Part shown: in pieces, positions 42,881-54,380 of the stretch | How the letters are laid out: the number at the start of each line of letters is the position of its first letter | How positions within the stretch are numbered: position 1 is the first letter of the stretch | Source of the DNA: Calcarisporiella thermophila CBS 279.70 | Taxonomy: Eukaryota > Calcarisporiellomycota | Direction: 5' to 3' | DNA length: 64,000 nucleotides | Assembly: GCF_041956535.1 (NCBI RefSeq) | Contig: NW_027192196.1 | Span: 602,759-666,758 of the forward strand | Position numbers and translations under genes: made by a program | Notes under the pieces: generated by a model | Seen by the model: only the letters and a program-made list of their open reading frames with translations | The model's database searches: none | What the model was told of the DNA's origin: nothing

Positions 42881-44495
42881 CTACTTTTGGCCCACACGTG
42901 CCAATGCTTCGCGCATCACCCGTTCCAACGGGCCAACCTCACTCACCACTTGCACCACCTCCACCTCCGGTACCGCAAGTGTGATTTTTCTTGCTCGCTC
43001 TTCGCGCGCTTTCGAAAGCGTCAAGAGGCCTTGCACCTCTAGCATGGACACCACATCCTGCAGCTCCACGGGTGTGAGACTCATCCCTCGCATTCCCACC
43101 CCGGTATCTCCGCCCGAACAAAGCTGGCGATACACAGTCTGCAGCCGCCCAAGGGTCATGTCCGGCTTGCGCTCCTTGCTCATCAGAAGCGCCGCAGCGA
43201 GAGTTAATTTCTGGCGCACATCGAGGGCGCGCATCATCTGCACTATTGGAGAGCCTAGGGCCATGGTCAATACACGGTTCATATGTGCTATGGTAACTCG
43301 GCCCGTAGATGCGGGACTCCGAGATCCGTTCATGTCTCCGAGAGTGCGGCGAGACTCTCCTTCGATCATTTCCAGGGCTTGACGACAAAGTTCAAGAGCT
43401 TTGCGGACATCTCCCGTGGATGCCGCCACTTTTCGAGCACAGAGCTGGATAGCTGCATGTTCAATTAATAACGGAGAGCCATGGTCAGTCTTTTCATCTT
43501 CGTCGTCACGAAGACGCTCTTCTATGATAGATACGATTTCTGACGGGTCATAAGGATTGAAGTTGAGGAGTTGAGGTTCGCCTAGAAAAATGAAAAGGGA
43601 TGAGAAACCTGTCCAAGTGATTATCAGAAGCCAATATTCCATTTCCTTACAATTTTTGGCTCGGAGTCGCGGCAAAAATCGATCCGTCATATCCAGCGCG
43701 TTCGCAATGCCTATTAGTACAAGTCGCGAGTCGGGCATCGATGCCCACTCGAATAGTTTGTAGAGTACGTCCTGATCCTTGGTTAGGAGTTGGTCGATCT
43801 CATCTAGAATAAACACACTACGCGCAATAATACGTCAGCGAGCCGCTCACACAATACCTCATGCTCCCTATACTTATACATACTACATAGAATTGGCCCT
43901 GGTGGATCGCACCAACTTTTCTAAGTCGCCGCAGTCTCCGTCAGTTCCTCGAGCCTCTCGCAAAAGCTTCGAATAGATGGTTTTGGGATCGCTTACAGCC
44001 ATACAATTCAATTTAACAACCTTGACCTTGCGTTTTCTAAAATCATTGCCCATCTCATTTGTGATTTCGAGCAAAAGCGCACTTTTGCCTGAGCCTGGAC
44101 TACCTGAGATATACAGAGCACCAGGTTTATGACCCAGTGCATGTTCTGCGAAGAAACCTCGGACTTTTGCTCGCTCAGTCTCGCGACCCACTAATCTAAG
44201 CGTGTTGGCGGTTGTGCGTAGACGCATCCTTGCGCGCGCATGAGGCGAAAGTTTTGGAGTGGAGATCTGAGTTGGTTTATTTTTCGCGGTTTTGGATGCT
44301 ATCAGTAAAAATCGATGAGCGAAAGGCTCCCCATCTATCTTTGAGCCTATGAAATTTACCCTTGTTTACGCGAAAAGTCTGCTTTAGAGTGTTTTCACTG
44401 AGCTTACAGCCCTTGGAGACCATGGAGCGCGTAATACGTTTTGCTGGTGAAACATTTTCTACATCTTCTGTATCTTCTCTGCACTGGCGTTTCAT
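42881..44495 (-). CDS. CDC6: DNA replication licensing factor Cdc6/Cdc18
   Basis: Four exons (44495..44360, 44298..43887, 43817..43651, 43581..42881) give 471 residues. The N-terminal tail carries SPAKRITRS and TPKLSP, typical CDK sites and a basic nuclear signal. The AAA+ core has LVGRE, Walker A SGSPGSGKSA and Walker B VFILDEIDQLL. Sensor 1 (IGIANALDMTDRFLPRL) and sensor 2 (GDVRKALELCR) follow, then a C-terminal winged helix. The order is that of Cdc6, which with ORC loads MCM helicase in G1. Orc1 is excluded because there is no BAH domain and the protein is short. An SCB/MCB cluster lies about 310 bp upstream. Confidence 0.93.
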
Positions 44496-44872
44496 GACTA
44501 TACACCAGGGAGGAGATCAGATGGGTGTAAGCAAACCATGCATGCAACGGTTTAAATAAGGTTGCTACAAACCAATTTCTTCGCTCTCGACCGAATCGCT
44601 TGCAATACGCTTCATGATGGATGAAGGATATGCAATAATAAAAGCAAATATAATAACAAGCTGAAATAAAAAGAAAAAATAGGTATATGACAAAGTGGGT
44701 AGAAAGCTTGTGTTTTTTGCTCAGGGTTAAGAGGAAGAAGAAAGAGGCGGGATGATTTTTTTATTAATCCAAGTAGGAAAGCGCAATTTCAATTTTAAAC
44801 GCGAAAACGCGTCGCAATTGGTCCGACGCGTTTGTGTTTAGGGCAGTTGCGATTTTTACGATCCTTGCCAAT
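44496..44872. other. Spacer between UTP25 3' end and CDC6 start
   Basis: Holds the UTP25 terminator and the CDC6 promoter with the SCB/MCB cluster at 44800-44831. No gene seen. Confidence 0.5.
44800..44831. promoter_or_regulatory. SCB/MCB cell-cycle box cluster upstream of CDC6
   Basis: CGCGAAA (SCB, 44800-44806), ACGCGT (MCB, 44807-44812) and a second ACGCGT (44826-44831) occur within 32 bp. In fungi, MBF and SBF drive G1/S genes, including cdc18, through such boxes. Placement between the UTP25 stop and CDC6 start fits CDC6 control. Factor binding is inferred. Confidence 0.6.
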
Positions 44873-47800
44873 TCAAGAGAACATGAACACGTTTTTACCC
44901 GCGCACATTCGACGGGCGCGCTGCGTACCCACCACCCGTTCAAGTCGAAGCATGTCGTATTTTGAAAATAGAGCGCTGCAGGTAAAGCTCTCCTCTGAGG
45001 GGTTGAGGGTGACGAAGTTGACGATTTCTGAATAGAATTGGGGGTGCTCAGGTAGAGCGTAGAACACTACGTGGTGGACCCCTCGGATGTTGTAGCGACG
45101 GAAAAAGTGGAAACGCTCAGTGTAGAGGAGGAAGCTCTTTTGCCCGTGGAAGAATCGGGAACGGGCCCTGGACACGTCTGAATTCGAGCTGTACCTAGAA
45201 AAATTGAAACGATAAGTGTTCGCGAAACGCTTCATCGCTTCCCTGCAAATATTTGCTGATATTTACTCGCAAATTGCGGCATAGGAATAGGCATTATCCT
45301 CGAAATAGTTACGTAACCGCACATAGTCGAAATAAGAAGGAACAAAAATCATTGTGTGTTTTTGAGCAATGGCAGAGTTTCGAAGCGACGGAAGCACCTG
45401 TAGTAAAGGACTATCAGCAATTTGATTCAAGCAAAAGAAAAAGGCACACATAGCAAACCTTTTCGATAAAATGCTTAAACCGAATGTCTGGTTCATCTGC
45501 AATGGATGGGCAATCTATTCTTGTGAATATCTGAAGGATGGATTAGTTATTTTTGAATCAGCCGACAAGAAGGAGTTCGGTTACCTGCTGTAATTGAGGA
45601 ATGACATCGGCAATCGTTCCGGTATATAGTTTTCGTATTTTAAGTTTGCCGGCTACATTCTTGCAGTGCTTATTGAAGAGCGCGTTAATCTCAGGCGCGA
45701 GGTAGTCGGAGAAAATTAGGGTTTGCCGCAGGTACTTGGCCCTATAAACGCAGGTTGACGACTATCTTTCTTGTTGCTAGCAATATTTTGGGTACCCACC
45801 TTCCATCAAGATACCAGCTCTTAACCCTCGAAAAATCACAGCCATGTGCATCTTTCGGGACCAAATTCAATAATTCGAAAATATGCTAGAGTAATATACG
45901 ATGGTTATAGTTTCTATCCTGTAGAATAGATTGAGAATTCGCAGCTGGGAGCTACCTCAACATGATCCCAATTCTGCATGAGGAAACTGTCGCATTGGTC
46001 AAGGATAACCAATTCTATGGAGGATAGGAAATCAAAATCTCTCTTCTTTTCGCTATATGAAAAGTAGGTTTGTAAACACTCGCGAAGACAAGCAGAAGCA
46101 ACCCTACTCACCCCTCAGTGCCAATGATGGTGCGTAGACCGAGCGGTGAAGCAATAATCATGTCTGCAGAATAGAATTCAGAATAAAGCTTCATGGTTTT
46201 TCGGGTGAATTTGACTCCTATCCGGAAATGATCGTCGATATTTCCAGCAAAGTTGGCAATATAGTCCTCTGCAATAGATTCATAAATATAGATGGGGTGT
46301 TACCATCAGGTCTATTTCAGATGGAAAAGAAGCTTAAAATTCACCAGGTTTGTTGGGGTCCATTTTCTCGTCCTCTGGGTCGATTCCATACTCGTTGAAG
46401 AATCGACTTTTTTGTTCTTGTTGTTCACTTCCCGATAGGGCTATTAAGGTTTTCATTAACTCAACAGCAGCGTTACGGAACGGCAGTAGGATGAGAACTT
46501 TGGGCCGTGTGAAACCTTGGTCGCGTACTTCTCTATGAATCAATCAAAATTATGAGTGGGGATAACTACGATGATATGCGCCATCTAATAAGAAAACATA
46601 CTCTATGTCTTTATCTTCAGCTTGAGCACGAGCGATACGCTGGTTGTTTTTTAATACGCGGTCACGTGTTCTACGCAAAAATGATGTTGATATGAAGGAA
46701 AAACAAAGCAATATGAAACGTCACTGGGCCTTACTTGAATATATGATTCACAGCATGAAGTGCATAAATATTTCTAAGTGCAGAAGCCATCTTATGTGTT
46801 CGGTTAGAATAAATAATGTCTCGGTATTGGTTGATATGCTGGAAGAGTTCATTTTGAAGTGGCGTGAAGAAATTAGAGGCAGAGTCTACTTGGAAGCGGT
46901 TATCATATTGTATGAAGTATGAAAAAAAGGCATGCGTGAGTCAACGAGATTACCTTGCACCAGATCTGCATTTGCCTTTTTCCAAGATTCCTGTAAACGC
47001 TTCTTTATCTTTGGTATGCAAATATCGATTGAGCAAAAATAACATACTGGAGAGTAGAGGCAAAGCCATAGTCACCTTCAAAGAGTCCAAGTTTCCCTTC
47101 GCTGGCTTCTCAAAATCACATTCTTCACGGGTATTTGCAATCACCTGTTCAAGCACAGGATGGTTTTCCTTAGCTGACGTTTTCCATTGCTTATCCTCCA
47201 CCATCTGAATTCCTTGGTTCAAAAACTCCATATTCTCATCGCCGAAATGGCGGTAATATTCATCTTCTAGATCTGCTTTTTCGTCGTCATCCTCCTCCTC
47301 CTCGCTCTTTTCGTCATATTCGATCTGTTCCTGCTTTTCCTCTTCCGAGTGATCTGCGATTTGATCCTCATCTTCCTCCCCATCCCCCTCCGGCAACTCA
47401 TCAGATTGTATATCTTCCAGCTCGTCTTCACCGATATCCTCCCCGTTGTATTCTGGTTCTAAGAGAATTGTGAGATTACTGGGAATGCATGTGATGAGCA
47501 GCTTAAATTTACCTTCTATCTCTTCTTCAACCTCTTCTCCCTCCTCCTCATAATCTTCCATTCCTTCCTCTTCCAGTCTTCGCCGCTTATAAAACTCTTT
47601 ATGTTTTGAATTTCGTTGTAGCATGCCCACCAGCTTTGAATAAGCTGACGGCTTTTCATACGGATCTTCCTCGGAGTCACCCTCTTCCTCCTCCTCAATA
47701 TTGGATACTCCCCTCTTGCGCTCTAGGTCTAGTTCAGATTCATCGACTTTTCGTCGGAATTTCTCTACTTTGCTTGAAAGCCCATCCCCATCCTCGTCGT

Positions 47801-47951
47801 CATCCAGGTCACGGGGATTTAGCTCTCCATACTCGTAGAGCATCTCTTTTTGCTTACGGGATAGGCGCCCATATTTGATAACCTCGTCGGAGGACCGCCT
47901 TGTGCTCTTGGAATGCTTCGATTTTGTGCGTGCGCTCTTTGGTTTGGGCAT
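44873..47951 (-). CDS. UTP25: U3 small-nucleolar RNA-associated protein 25 (Utp25)
   Basis: A many-exon gene. The first exons I resolve are 47951..47513, 47458..47076, 47008..46954, 46888..46735 and 46670..46602; roughly six more lead to the stop at 44873. The N-terminal ~250 residues are basic ([14 protein letters not shown]) and then very acidic, Glu/Asp-rich. The conserved region has [19 protein letters not shown] and [50 protein letters not shown] and the C-terminal [21 protein letters not shown] follow. This is Utp25, a DEAD-box-like protein lacking helicase motifs, in the nucleolar SSU processome for 18S rRNA maturation. An in-frame ATG at 48053 would add 34 residues but lies in intergenic-type sequence. 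Confidence 0.9.
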
Positions 47952-48853
47952 GTTGAGGGTCAAAATTAGTACTGAGTAGAACTTAATGAAGTTATTGAAG
48001 CAGTCACAAATAAACATTACCGTGACTTCACTAGTAATGGCGCTAGCATTCATGGAATCTCTAGTGAGTATGGGACATAGCCATTATTACAAGCTATTAG
48101 ATATGAATGGTATAAATCCACCGTCGTGAGCTGTTAGAAGAATATTATGAGTGAAAAAGCTTTTCTGTACGAAATACACCATGAAACTTTGAAACATATT
48201 CATTATTTTGGCCTTGATTTTTAGTAATTTGCTTCAGACTAATACCTGAAAAGAGCGATATAGTATGTTTTTCGCTATTCTCAAGGCATCGTTTATAATT
48301 AGATTATTTTGTTTTTCAACAGCACTAATTACGAGTTAGATCTATCGAGCACGCCATTCTATCGTATTAATGAACACTAAGCAGCAACTTTACCTTCTTA
48401 TAGTCTATTCGGCCACGATTACTTATTTATATACTTGTTCGATGATGAATATCGCGGGATTAAAGTACAGTATTCATACATCCAAATGCGCCATTCTTTT
48501 GCTACCAGCAGAAGTCAGTCGATGCTGCTCAGCTGTCTTTTCTTGGTCGCCACTGTATGCTAGTAATATTGATGGCCCACAATACTCTGGGCTCTTTCTC
48601 GTGCTTTCCTTTCAATCAACAAGCATTACTCTCCATCCTATTGAGTTTTTCGGGATCCACTCAAATCTATGTTCGTTTATCTTCGGCAGATACGGGATGT
48701 TGTCTGAGAATAAAGTGCTGTCTGATTTTATTGCATCTCTTTCAAGTATACAGAATAAATCCATCAGGCTAAATACGCAATAGTACTAATTTTATTTTAT
48801 TGAAAAAACTGCTTTTTTAAACAATGAAAAGAGGTCATAAATCGAGCCTTAAT
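47952..48853. other. Intergenic between UTP25 and cyclophilin genes
   Basis: AT-rich. A 137-codon plus-strand frame (48370-48783) has no recognisable motif and unusual composition, so it is not called. No RNA gene seen. Confidence 0.4.
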
Positions 48854-49481
48854 TTAGAGCTCGCCGCAGTTTGTAATTTCGATTTTCTTCGAGGTCTTGC
48901 CAGAGCTGCTGCCAAGTTTCTCAATCGCCTTCACGACATCCATGCCTTGGACAACCTCGCCGAAAACGACGTGCTTGCCATCCAACCAGGAAGTCTTGAC
49001 GGTTGTGATGAAGAACTATCAAAATGAAGAGGTTTAGTATGCTTGTAGATAGAACGTTCATTGTGCATATTTTACCTGGCTGCCGTTAGTGTTGGGGCCA
49101 GCGTTTGCCATGGAGAGCAAGCCGGGGCGGTCGTGCTTCTTCACGAAGTTCTCATCCGCAAACTTCTCACCGTAGATGGACTTACCACCAGTGCCATTAC
49201 CTCTGGTGAAGTCACCACCCTGAAGCATAAACTCGGGGATGACACGGTGGAAAACGCTGCCCTTGTAACCAAAACCATTCTGACCAGTGCACAACTCACG
49301 GAAGTTGCGGGCTGGAACACACGAAAAAAAAAAATATCATTTAGTAAATGTAAACAACCCAACAAAAACACGAAAAACTAAGGAAATTACCAGTCTTGGG
49401 CACGACATCATCATAGAGCTTGAAGACAATGCGGCCGAGGGGAGAGCCGTTGGCAGAAACTTCGAAGAAAACTTGGGACAT
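48854..49481 (-). CDS. CPR1: Cyclophilin A, peptidyl-prolyl cis-trans isomerase
   Basis: Three exons (49481..49391, 49311..49076, 49015..48854) give 162 residues, the size of a single cyclophilin domain without signal peptide. Conserved features are [25 protein letters not shown] and [16 protein letters not shown] (catalytic Arg, Phe, Gln). [20 protein letters not shown], with the cyclosporin-contact Trp in [14 protein letters not shown], follows. The lack of presequence and tail suggests the cytosolic/nuclear Cpr1 type. It catalyses prolyl isomerisation and is the target of cyclosporin A. It is divergent from PEX16. Confidence 0.96.
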
Positions 49482-50041
49482 GACGAAAATGTTTGTGATT
49501 TTTAAAAAAAGGGAATTGCTTCGAGGGAAAAAAAAATCGAAAAGCCTCTTTTATAGGCCCAACGCGTTTGCAAGAAATTTAAGACAGGGGTGTGAGAAGG
49601 AGCAAGAAGAATTCAACCTAGTCTGGGCCCCATTCCAGTTTGAGCACCTATCCCCGCCTTGGTTTCCTAAATTAATAGGTCAGAAGCAACAAAATAAAGC
49701 TATATTGTTTGCTTGTCGATTTTCCCCCCTCTGTCGTTATCGCCATCGCCAGATGCATCCATATTAATGTGCTTCACCAGCATATTAATGAGAGCGCGCT
49801 TTAGGAGCTTAGGCTTTTTTTTTATCCATATCAGCGGCAGCGCCAATGCGCTTATTCTCATGCGCACCGCCTCTCTACACAACTTAAGAGCAGTCACATA
49901 TAATTGATTTTTTTCACGCGTGTTGTCGAGCAGGACTCGAAAAGCCTATTTTGGTGTTAAGCTCTCCATTTTGCCCCCCCGTTTGGGCCTCCTTGCGCCG
50001 TCACATATCCTATCTTGCCTCCAAAGTGATAGAATTCCGCC
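49482..50041. other. Divergent promoter of cyclophilin A and PEX16
   Basis: About 560 bp; single ACGCGT copies near 49562 and 49916 and short T runs. No gene seen. Confidence 0.45.
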
Positions 50042-51373
50042 ATGTATTATCCCCCCATTCTGCGAAAATATGAACGCTTCATGGTCAAGAATTCCTCCGC
50101 CATCAAGGGCGTCGAGGATACATTACGGTCCTTGAGCTATATACTTCCTGGTAATAGCAGTGAAGGGAAATTCGCGTGATTCACCATGGCCTTTTTAACC
50201 TAATTTCCTGATTTCCACTAGGCCGTTTCGAAGATTCTGAATATGTGTCTCAGGCTCTGGCCTCCACGCTCAACATAATAGGCATGTACCATGATGCAAT
50301 ATTGACAAAGGCCGTGATACGCGCCGCCCTGTCTAGTGGAGCGACGCCACCGACCCCTTCGCCGTTTAACCGGTACACGCGCTTCTGGCTCAGATCGCCA
50401 CTCTACTACCGAATCGCTCTAATTTTGACGGTTGTGCAGACTTTAGAAGTATGGATAGAAATTGCCGTGATGAAGAAGTACGGCGAGAAGGGAAAATGGC
50501 GGGCGGTGACCTTGATTGAAATTATAAAGTAGAGCTCCTCCCCTCTCGAGTTTATATGTAGTCACCTCGGCCATTGATTACTAACTTTCTCATTCCACAG
50601 GGTTGCATGTCGCCTCATGCTTTTCAGGCTCTCCTCCTATCGCATGCTACTCTTCCAAGCGTTCCCCGAGAGAGAAGTGGAACCAGGAGAATTACTACCC
50701 CCCGATATAGACGACGAAGATCCGATCCCTTCACTCGAAAGAGAGAAAGAGACTCCTGCGTACAATTTGGTGCGTCCACTGTATGGCGTTGGCCGAATGG
50801 CCGACTATATTCATATCTTGCGGCCACTGATTTATGGTAGGTGTCTTCTATACGCTGCTTATTCAAAGTGAGCGGGTGGGTGAAGTAAGCATTTCTCTTG
50901 CACATTCTAAAGTGATTTCATTACGAAAATACGGACGCGAATCATGGCGGCCCTGGACGGCATCACTCCTAGTTGAGCTGCTATCCCGAGGTCTTTCGGA
51001 GTGGTATTTGGCTTCTCGGGGGAAGTATTTGCTGGAGCGGCAAGAAAACAGCCGGCGGTGGTATTTGCTGCTCTACTACCTGCTACGTCCGCCGTTCTAC
51101 CAATACACAAAGTAAGCCGATTTTCCTCCCCCCTCTCCCCCTCTATGCTTGCGTATTAATCTGCCGTATGGGATGGGCACACAGGGAATATCTTGCTACA
51201 TTCTGCCAGTATGGAGATAAAAAGCCGTTCCTCTCGGTCATTGCGGGCATCATAGGCGATTACCAGCCCCTTTGGGAATCATTTTATTTTTACAGTGAGT
51301 CCACTCTAGAATCGCGTGGGATTGATTTTCAGGGGCGCGTACTAACCTCTTTTTTGCAGCCTCCGGTTCTTAA
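50042..51373 (+). CDS. PEX16: Peroxisomal membrane biogenesis protein Pex16
   Basis: Six exons (50042..50150, 50222..50528, 50601..50836, 50913..51111, 51185..51294, 51360..51373) give 324 residues. Pex16 hallmarks are YERFMVKNSSAIKGVEDTLR, LSYILPGRF with DSEYVSQALAS, then TVVQTLEVWIEIAVMKKYGE. RPLIYVISLRKYGRESWRPW and the final FYFYTSGS follow. Pex16 is an integral protein of the peroxisome or ER that, with Pex3, recruits Pex19 and delivers membrane proteins. It is absent from Saccharomyces but present in Yarrowia and filamentous fungi. The last exon codes only four residues and the stop, but the YYYTSxS ending matches relatives. Confidence 0.9.
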
Positions 51374-51841
51374 GCGCGGGCCCACCGGTCACTAGGAATG
51401 CATGGGATATTCGGTGCCTATGACCTGTATTACATAGTCACGGGGTAATTAGAGCAGGCCGCGTGCGGAAAATCAATTCAAGTTCCTTTGCTCCCGGCTA
51501 TTTTAATGGACACCAATAAACCTTTGACTGCACGCCCGGTGATGACACATTGGAATTATAAATAGTGTTCAGTCTTGGAAAAAATATCGTTCGATGCGTG
51601 CATACAAGGGGAGCCAAGTTAATTTCATTGGAACTCCGCCCAACCGGATCTGATAGTTCGACCTTTATCGAACGATATTGTGAAGCTTCTTTTATATTGA
51701 CTTGGGAGAGGGAACAAAGTTGAGCACAAGCATTCCGACCTTCCCCCCTATCTCGATACCCCTTTCCCCCAAGCCCCTTCACACCTCTCAACATCATTTC
51801 TTATCATCCATTGTTATTCATTGTTGCACTTCACCTAATTT
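51374..51841. other. Intergenic, PEX16 terminator and MFS promoter
   Basis: No gene seen; the last 130 bp are C/T-rich and likely promoter. Confidence 0.4.
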
Positions 51842-53929
51842 ATGGCAAAATCCTTCCTCCAATGCGACTCCGATTTGGAGGCGCCAAAAGTCTCAGTGAC
51901 ACCTCTTCCTAAGCGGCAGCTCTTTGTGCTGTGCTGCGTCCGATTCACGGTAAAGGCTCGCGCCTTAATTGGGAAATGTCTACAAAGTGCTTGGTAGCAT
52001 TCATACTGACTTGGGAATCTTTTTTGCAGGAGCCAGTCAATTACACAATAATCTTCCCGTTCATTTACTACGTGAGTATCTGAAGCGAACAAAGGGATAG
52101 CTGCCCTGCGGCTATTCGAGTTAGAGTCGGGGGCATTTATTTCTGACTTATGCTATTTTCCTCATCCCCCCCCTCCTATCATAGATGGTGAAAGACTTTA
52201 ACATCACCCATGACCCCGGTGCTATTGGATACTACGTTGGCTATATTGCGAGCTCATTTGCCGTGGCTCAGTTCCTGACAGGCCTGCCGTGGGGCTACCT
52301 CTCTGATCGAATAGGCCGCAAACCGGTCATCCTCATGGGTATTTGTGGCGTAACGATTTCTTCGTTTCTATTCGGACTGAGCAAAACGTATTTGATGGCG
52401 ATCGTATCTCGGGCGCTTTGGGGGGTACTGAATGGAAACAGTAAGTAGACTCTCTCCAATTTGATTTTACTTTGGAAACGACATCGCAGATCCCTAGATC
52501 ACTCACGATTTGGCTCCTTTTTTATCCTAGTTGGAGTCATTAAAAGCATGCTCGCCGAAATTACGGACGAGACCAATCAAGGTATACACGATCTTTTGTG
52601 ATTAAATCAGATCCTCCAAAGAGGAGCGAATATTCATATTTTGTCGACCTCTTTAGCAAAAGCATTTTCTCTGCTCGAATTCATATGGGGCCTGGGCACC
52701 ATTGTCGGAGCTGCCCTAGGAGGGTTTCTTGCCAACCCCGCCAAGCAATACCCCAGCCTCTTTGGACATTGGCCGTTCTTTCATGACTATCCATACTTTT
52801 TGCCCTGCTTCGTCGGCTCCTGTTTCAGCTTCTGTGGGCTTGTGTTCGGGGCCTTATTCCTGGAGGAAACGCTTGCTTCAAAGAGGCCCTCCAAACAAGG
52901 GCTTGAGCATCGACCATTGTTAGCTCAAGAAACCTCCAGCCACGACATTCAGGACTATGGGGCCACCGACATGGAGCGCAAGCCTTCTGATTCTACCCTA
53001 AGAGAAGACGAGTTTTCCGCAGGGGATCCTTCGCGCCGCAACTCAACGCCCTCTCTCTCTTCGACCAGAAGCACCGCCCCCTCTCTCCCCGAGAGCACAG
53101 GCGGCTCCTCCAACTATTCCGGGTCCACGACGCTATCCCGTGTCTCCGAACCGGATAAAGGCGATCCCCCCTCGCCCACCTCCATCCGCTCTGCTTTGAC
53201 GCCGGCCATTCTTCTCGCCGTTTGCTCGTACTGCCTCCTCAGTCTTCAGTCAGTGATGTGGGATGAGCTTTACAATTTATGGGCGGCAACGCCCATCGCT
53301 GACGGAGGCCTCTCCCTCGTCTCCTATCAGATTGGGATTTCCCTCGCGGCTGCGGGCGTGTTCACCCTGCTGGTCCAAATTTTCGTGTATCCTTGGCTGC
53401 AACGCCGGTATAGCACCCTCGGTTGCTATCGGGCTGCGCTTCTTCTTTACGTGCCGCTCTTCCTCCTTCAACCTTTTCTCGGCGATTTGGCCGCCGTAGC
53501 GGAGCGGGCCCATCCTGAACAGCGCTCTATTTTGTGGGGCGTGGTGTGGTGTGGACTTGCGCTCTGCCTACTAAGCAAGATACTGTGTGGGCCAATTGCC
53601 TACACGAGCAGCGCATTGATTATCAATCGAGCCGCGCCCCGTGCTTCCAATCTTGGAACCGTCAATGGGTAAATGGGTGGCTGAGATTGGGCCGATGAGG
53701 ACGACACTAACTTGTTTTTTTTTTCTTATTTCCTGCCGATCACGTCAGTTTCTCGCAGTGCATGATCTCGCTCGTGCGTGCATTTGCCCCCTCCCTGGGG
53801 GGCGCTCTCTACAGCTTCTCTGTACAATCCACCTTTTCATTTCCACTCGATCATCATTTTGCATGGATATGTTTGGCCTTGATTGCCTTCTGCGCGTACG
53901 CGGAGTCTTTCTGGCTCCCCGATGCCTAA
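51842..53929 (+). CDS. Major facilitator superfamily transporter (drug:H+ antiporter-1-like)
   Basis: Six exons (51842..51949, 52030..52071, 52185..52440, 52531..52581, 52657..53668, 53749..53929) give 549 residues. About 12 hydrophobic helices are seen. The loop 2-3 signature is GYLSDRIGRKPVILMG, and helix 5 has FIWGLGTIVGAALGGFL (antiporter motif C-like G-rich). A long Ser-rich cytoplasmic loop (about residues 260-370) separates the halves, as in the fungal ZIF1/YCR023C-like group (Zinc-Induced Facilitator-type). Substrate is unknown; this group exports metal-chelators or drugs. It is convergent with the next MFS gene. Confidence 0.88.
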
Positions 53930-54380
53930 AAATGTACTATTGTTTCATTGCTTTGATGTCTTCTTTATTGCCCTAGTTGTTTTGTTCTAATCCCTATAAT
54001 GCTAAAGCAGGTGATGCTGGATGTTTTGTTTGACCTTAGAAGTTTGTGTTTTTTTTTCTGTATATACAATTGATTTTTTTTTAATAATAGACGGGCTCCT
54101 TGTTTGCCCCTTATCCAGCATTATATATTATTAGATAGTTGAATTCTTTTTCTTCTCTGCGTTCTATTAGATGAGTGCGGTTTTTCTTTCAAAAGAGAAG
54201 CATAATCGAACTGATACACAAAAGCAATTAAATAGAATTAAGAATAAATACAGTTTATCTCTATCACTCTCGACCCGATATCGGAAGGAATTGAGACCTC
54301 CAGATGGGGAGCCCTGGCCAGAGTCCTGGCCATCCCTGTGACACGATCCAAAAGCCAAGCCGTGCTTCTCTCCCCTCCCT
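53930..54380. other. Convergent spacer between two MFS genes
   Basis: T-rich; contains both 3' ends. No gene seen. Confidence 0.4.

Noticed and set aside
48370-48783. 137-codon plus-strand frame between UTP25 and cyclophilin
   Set aside because: Unusual composition without motif in AT-rich spacer; not supported as a gene.
53387-53396. GTATCCTTGG resembling a U12 donor
   Set aside because: It lies inside a well supported exon of the MFS gene and codes for conserved residues; no intron is needed there.
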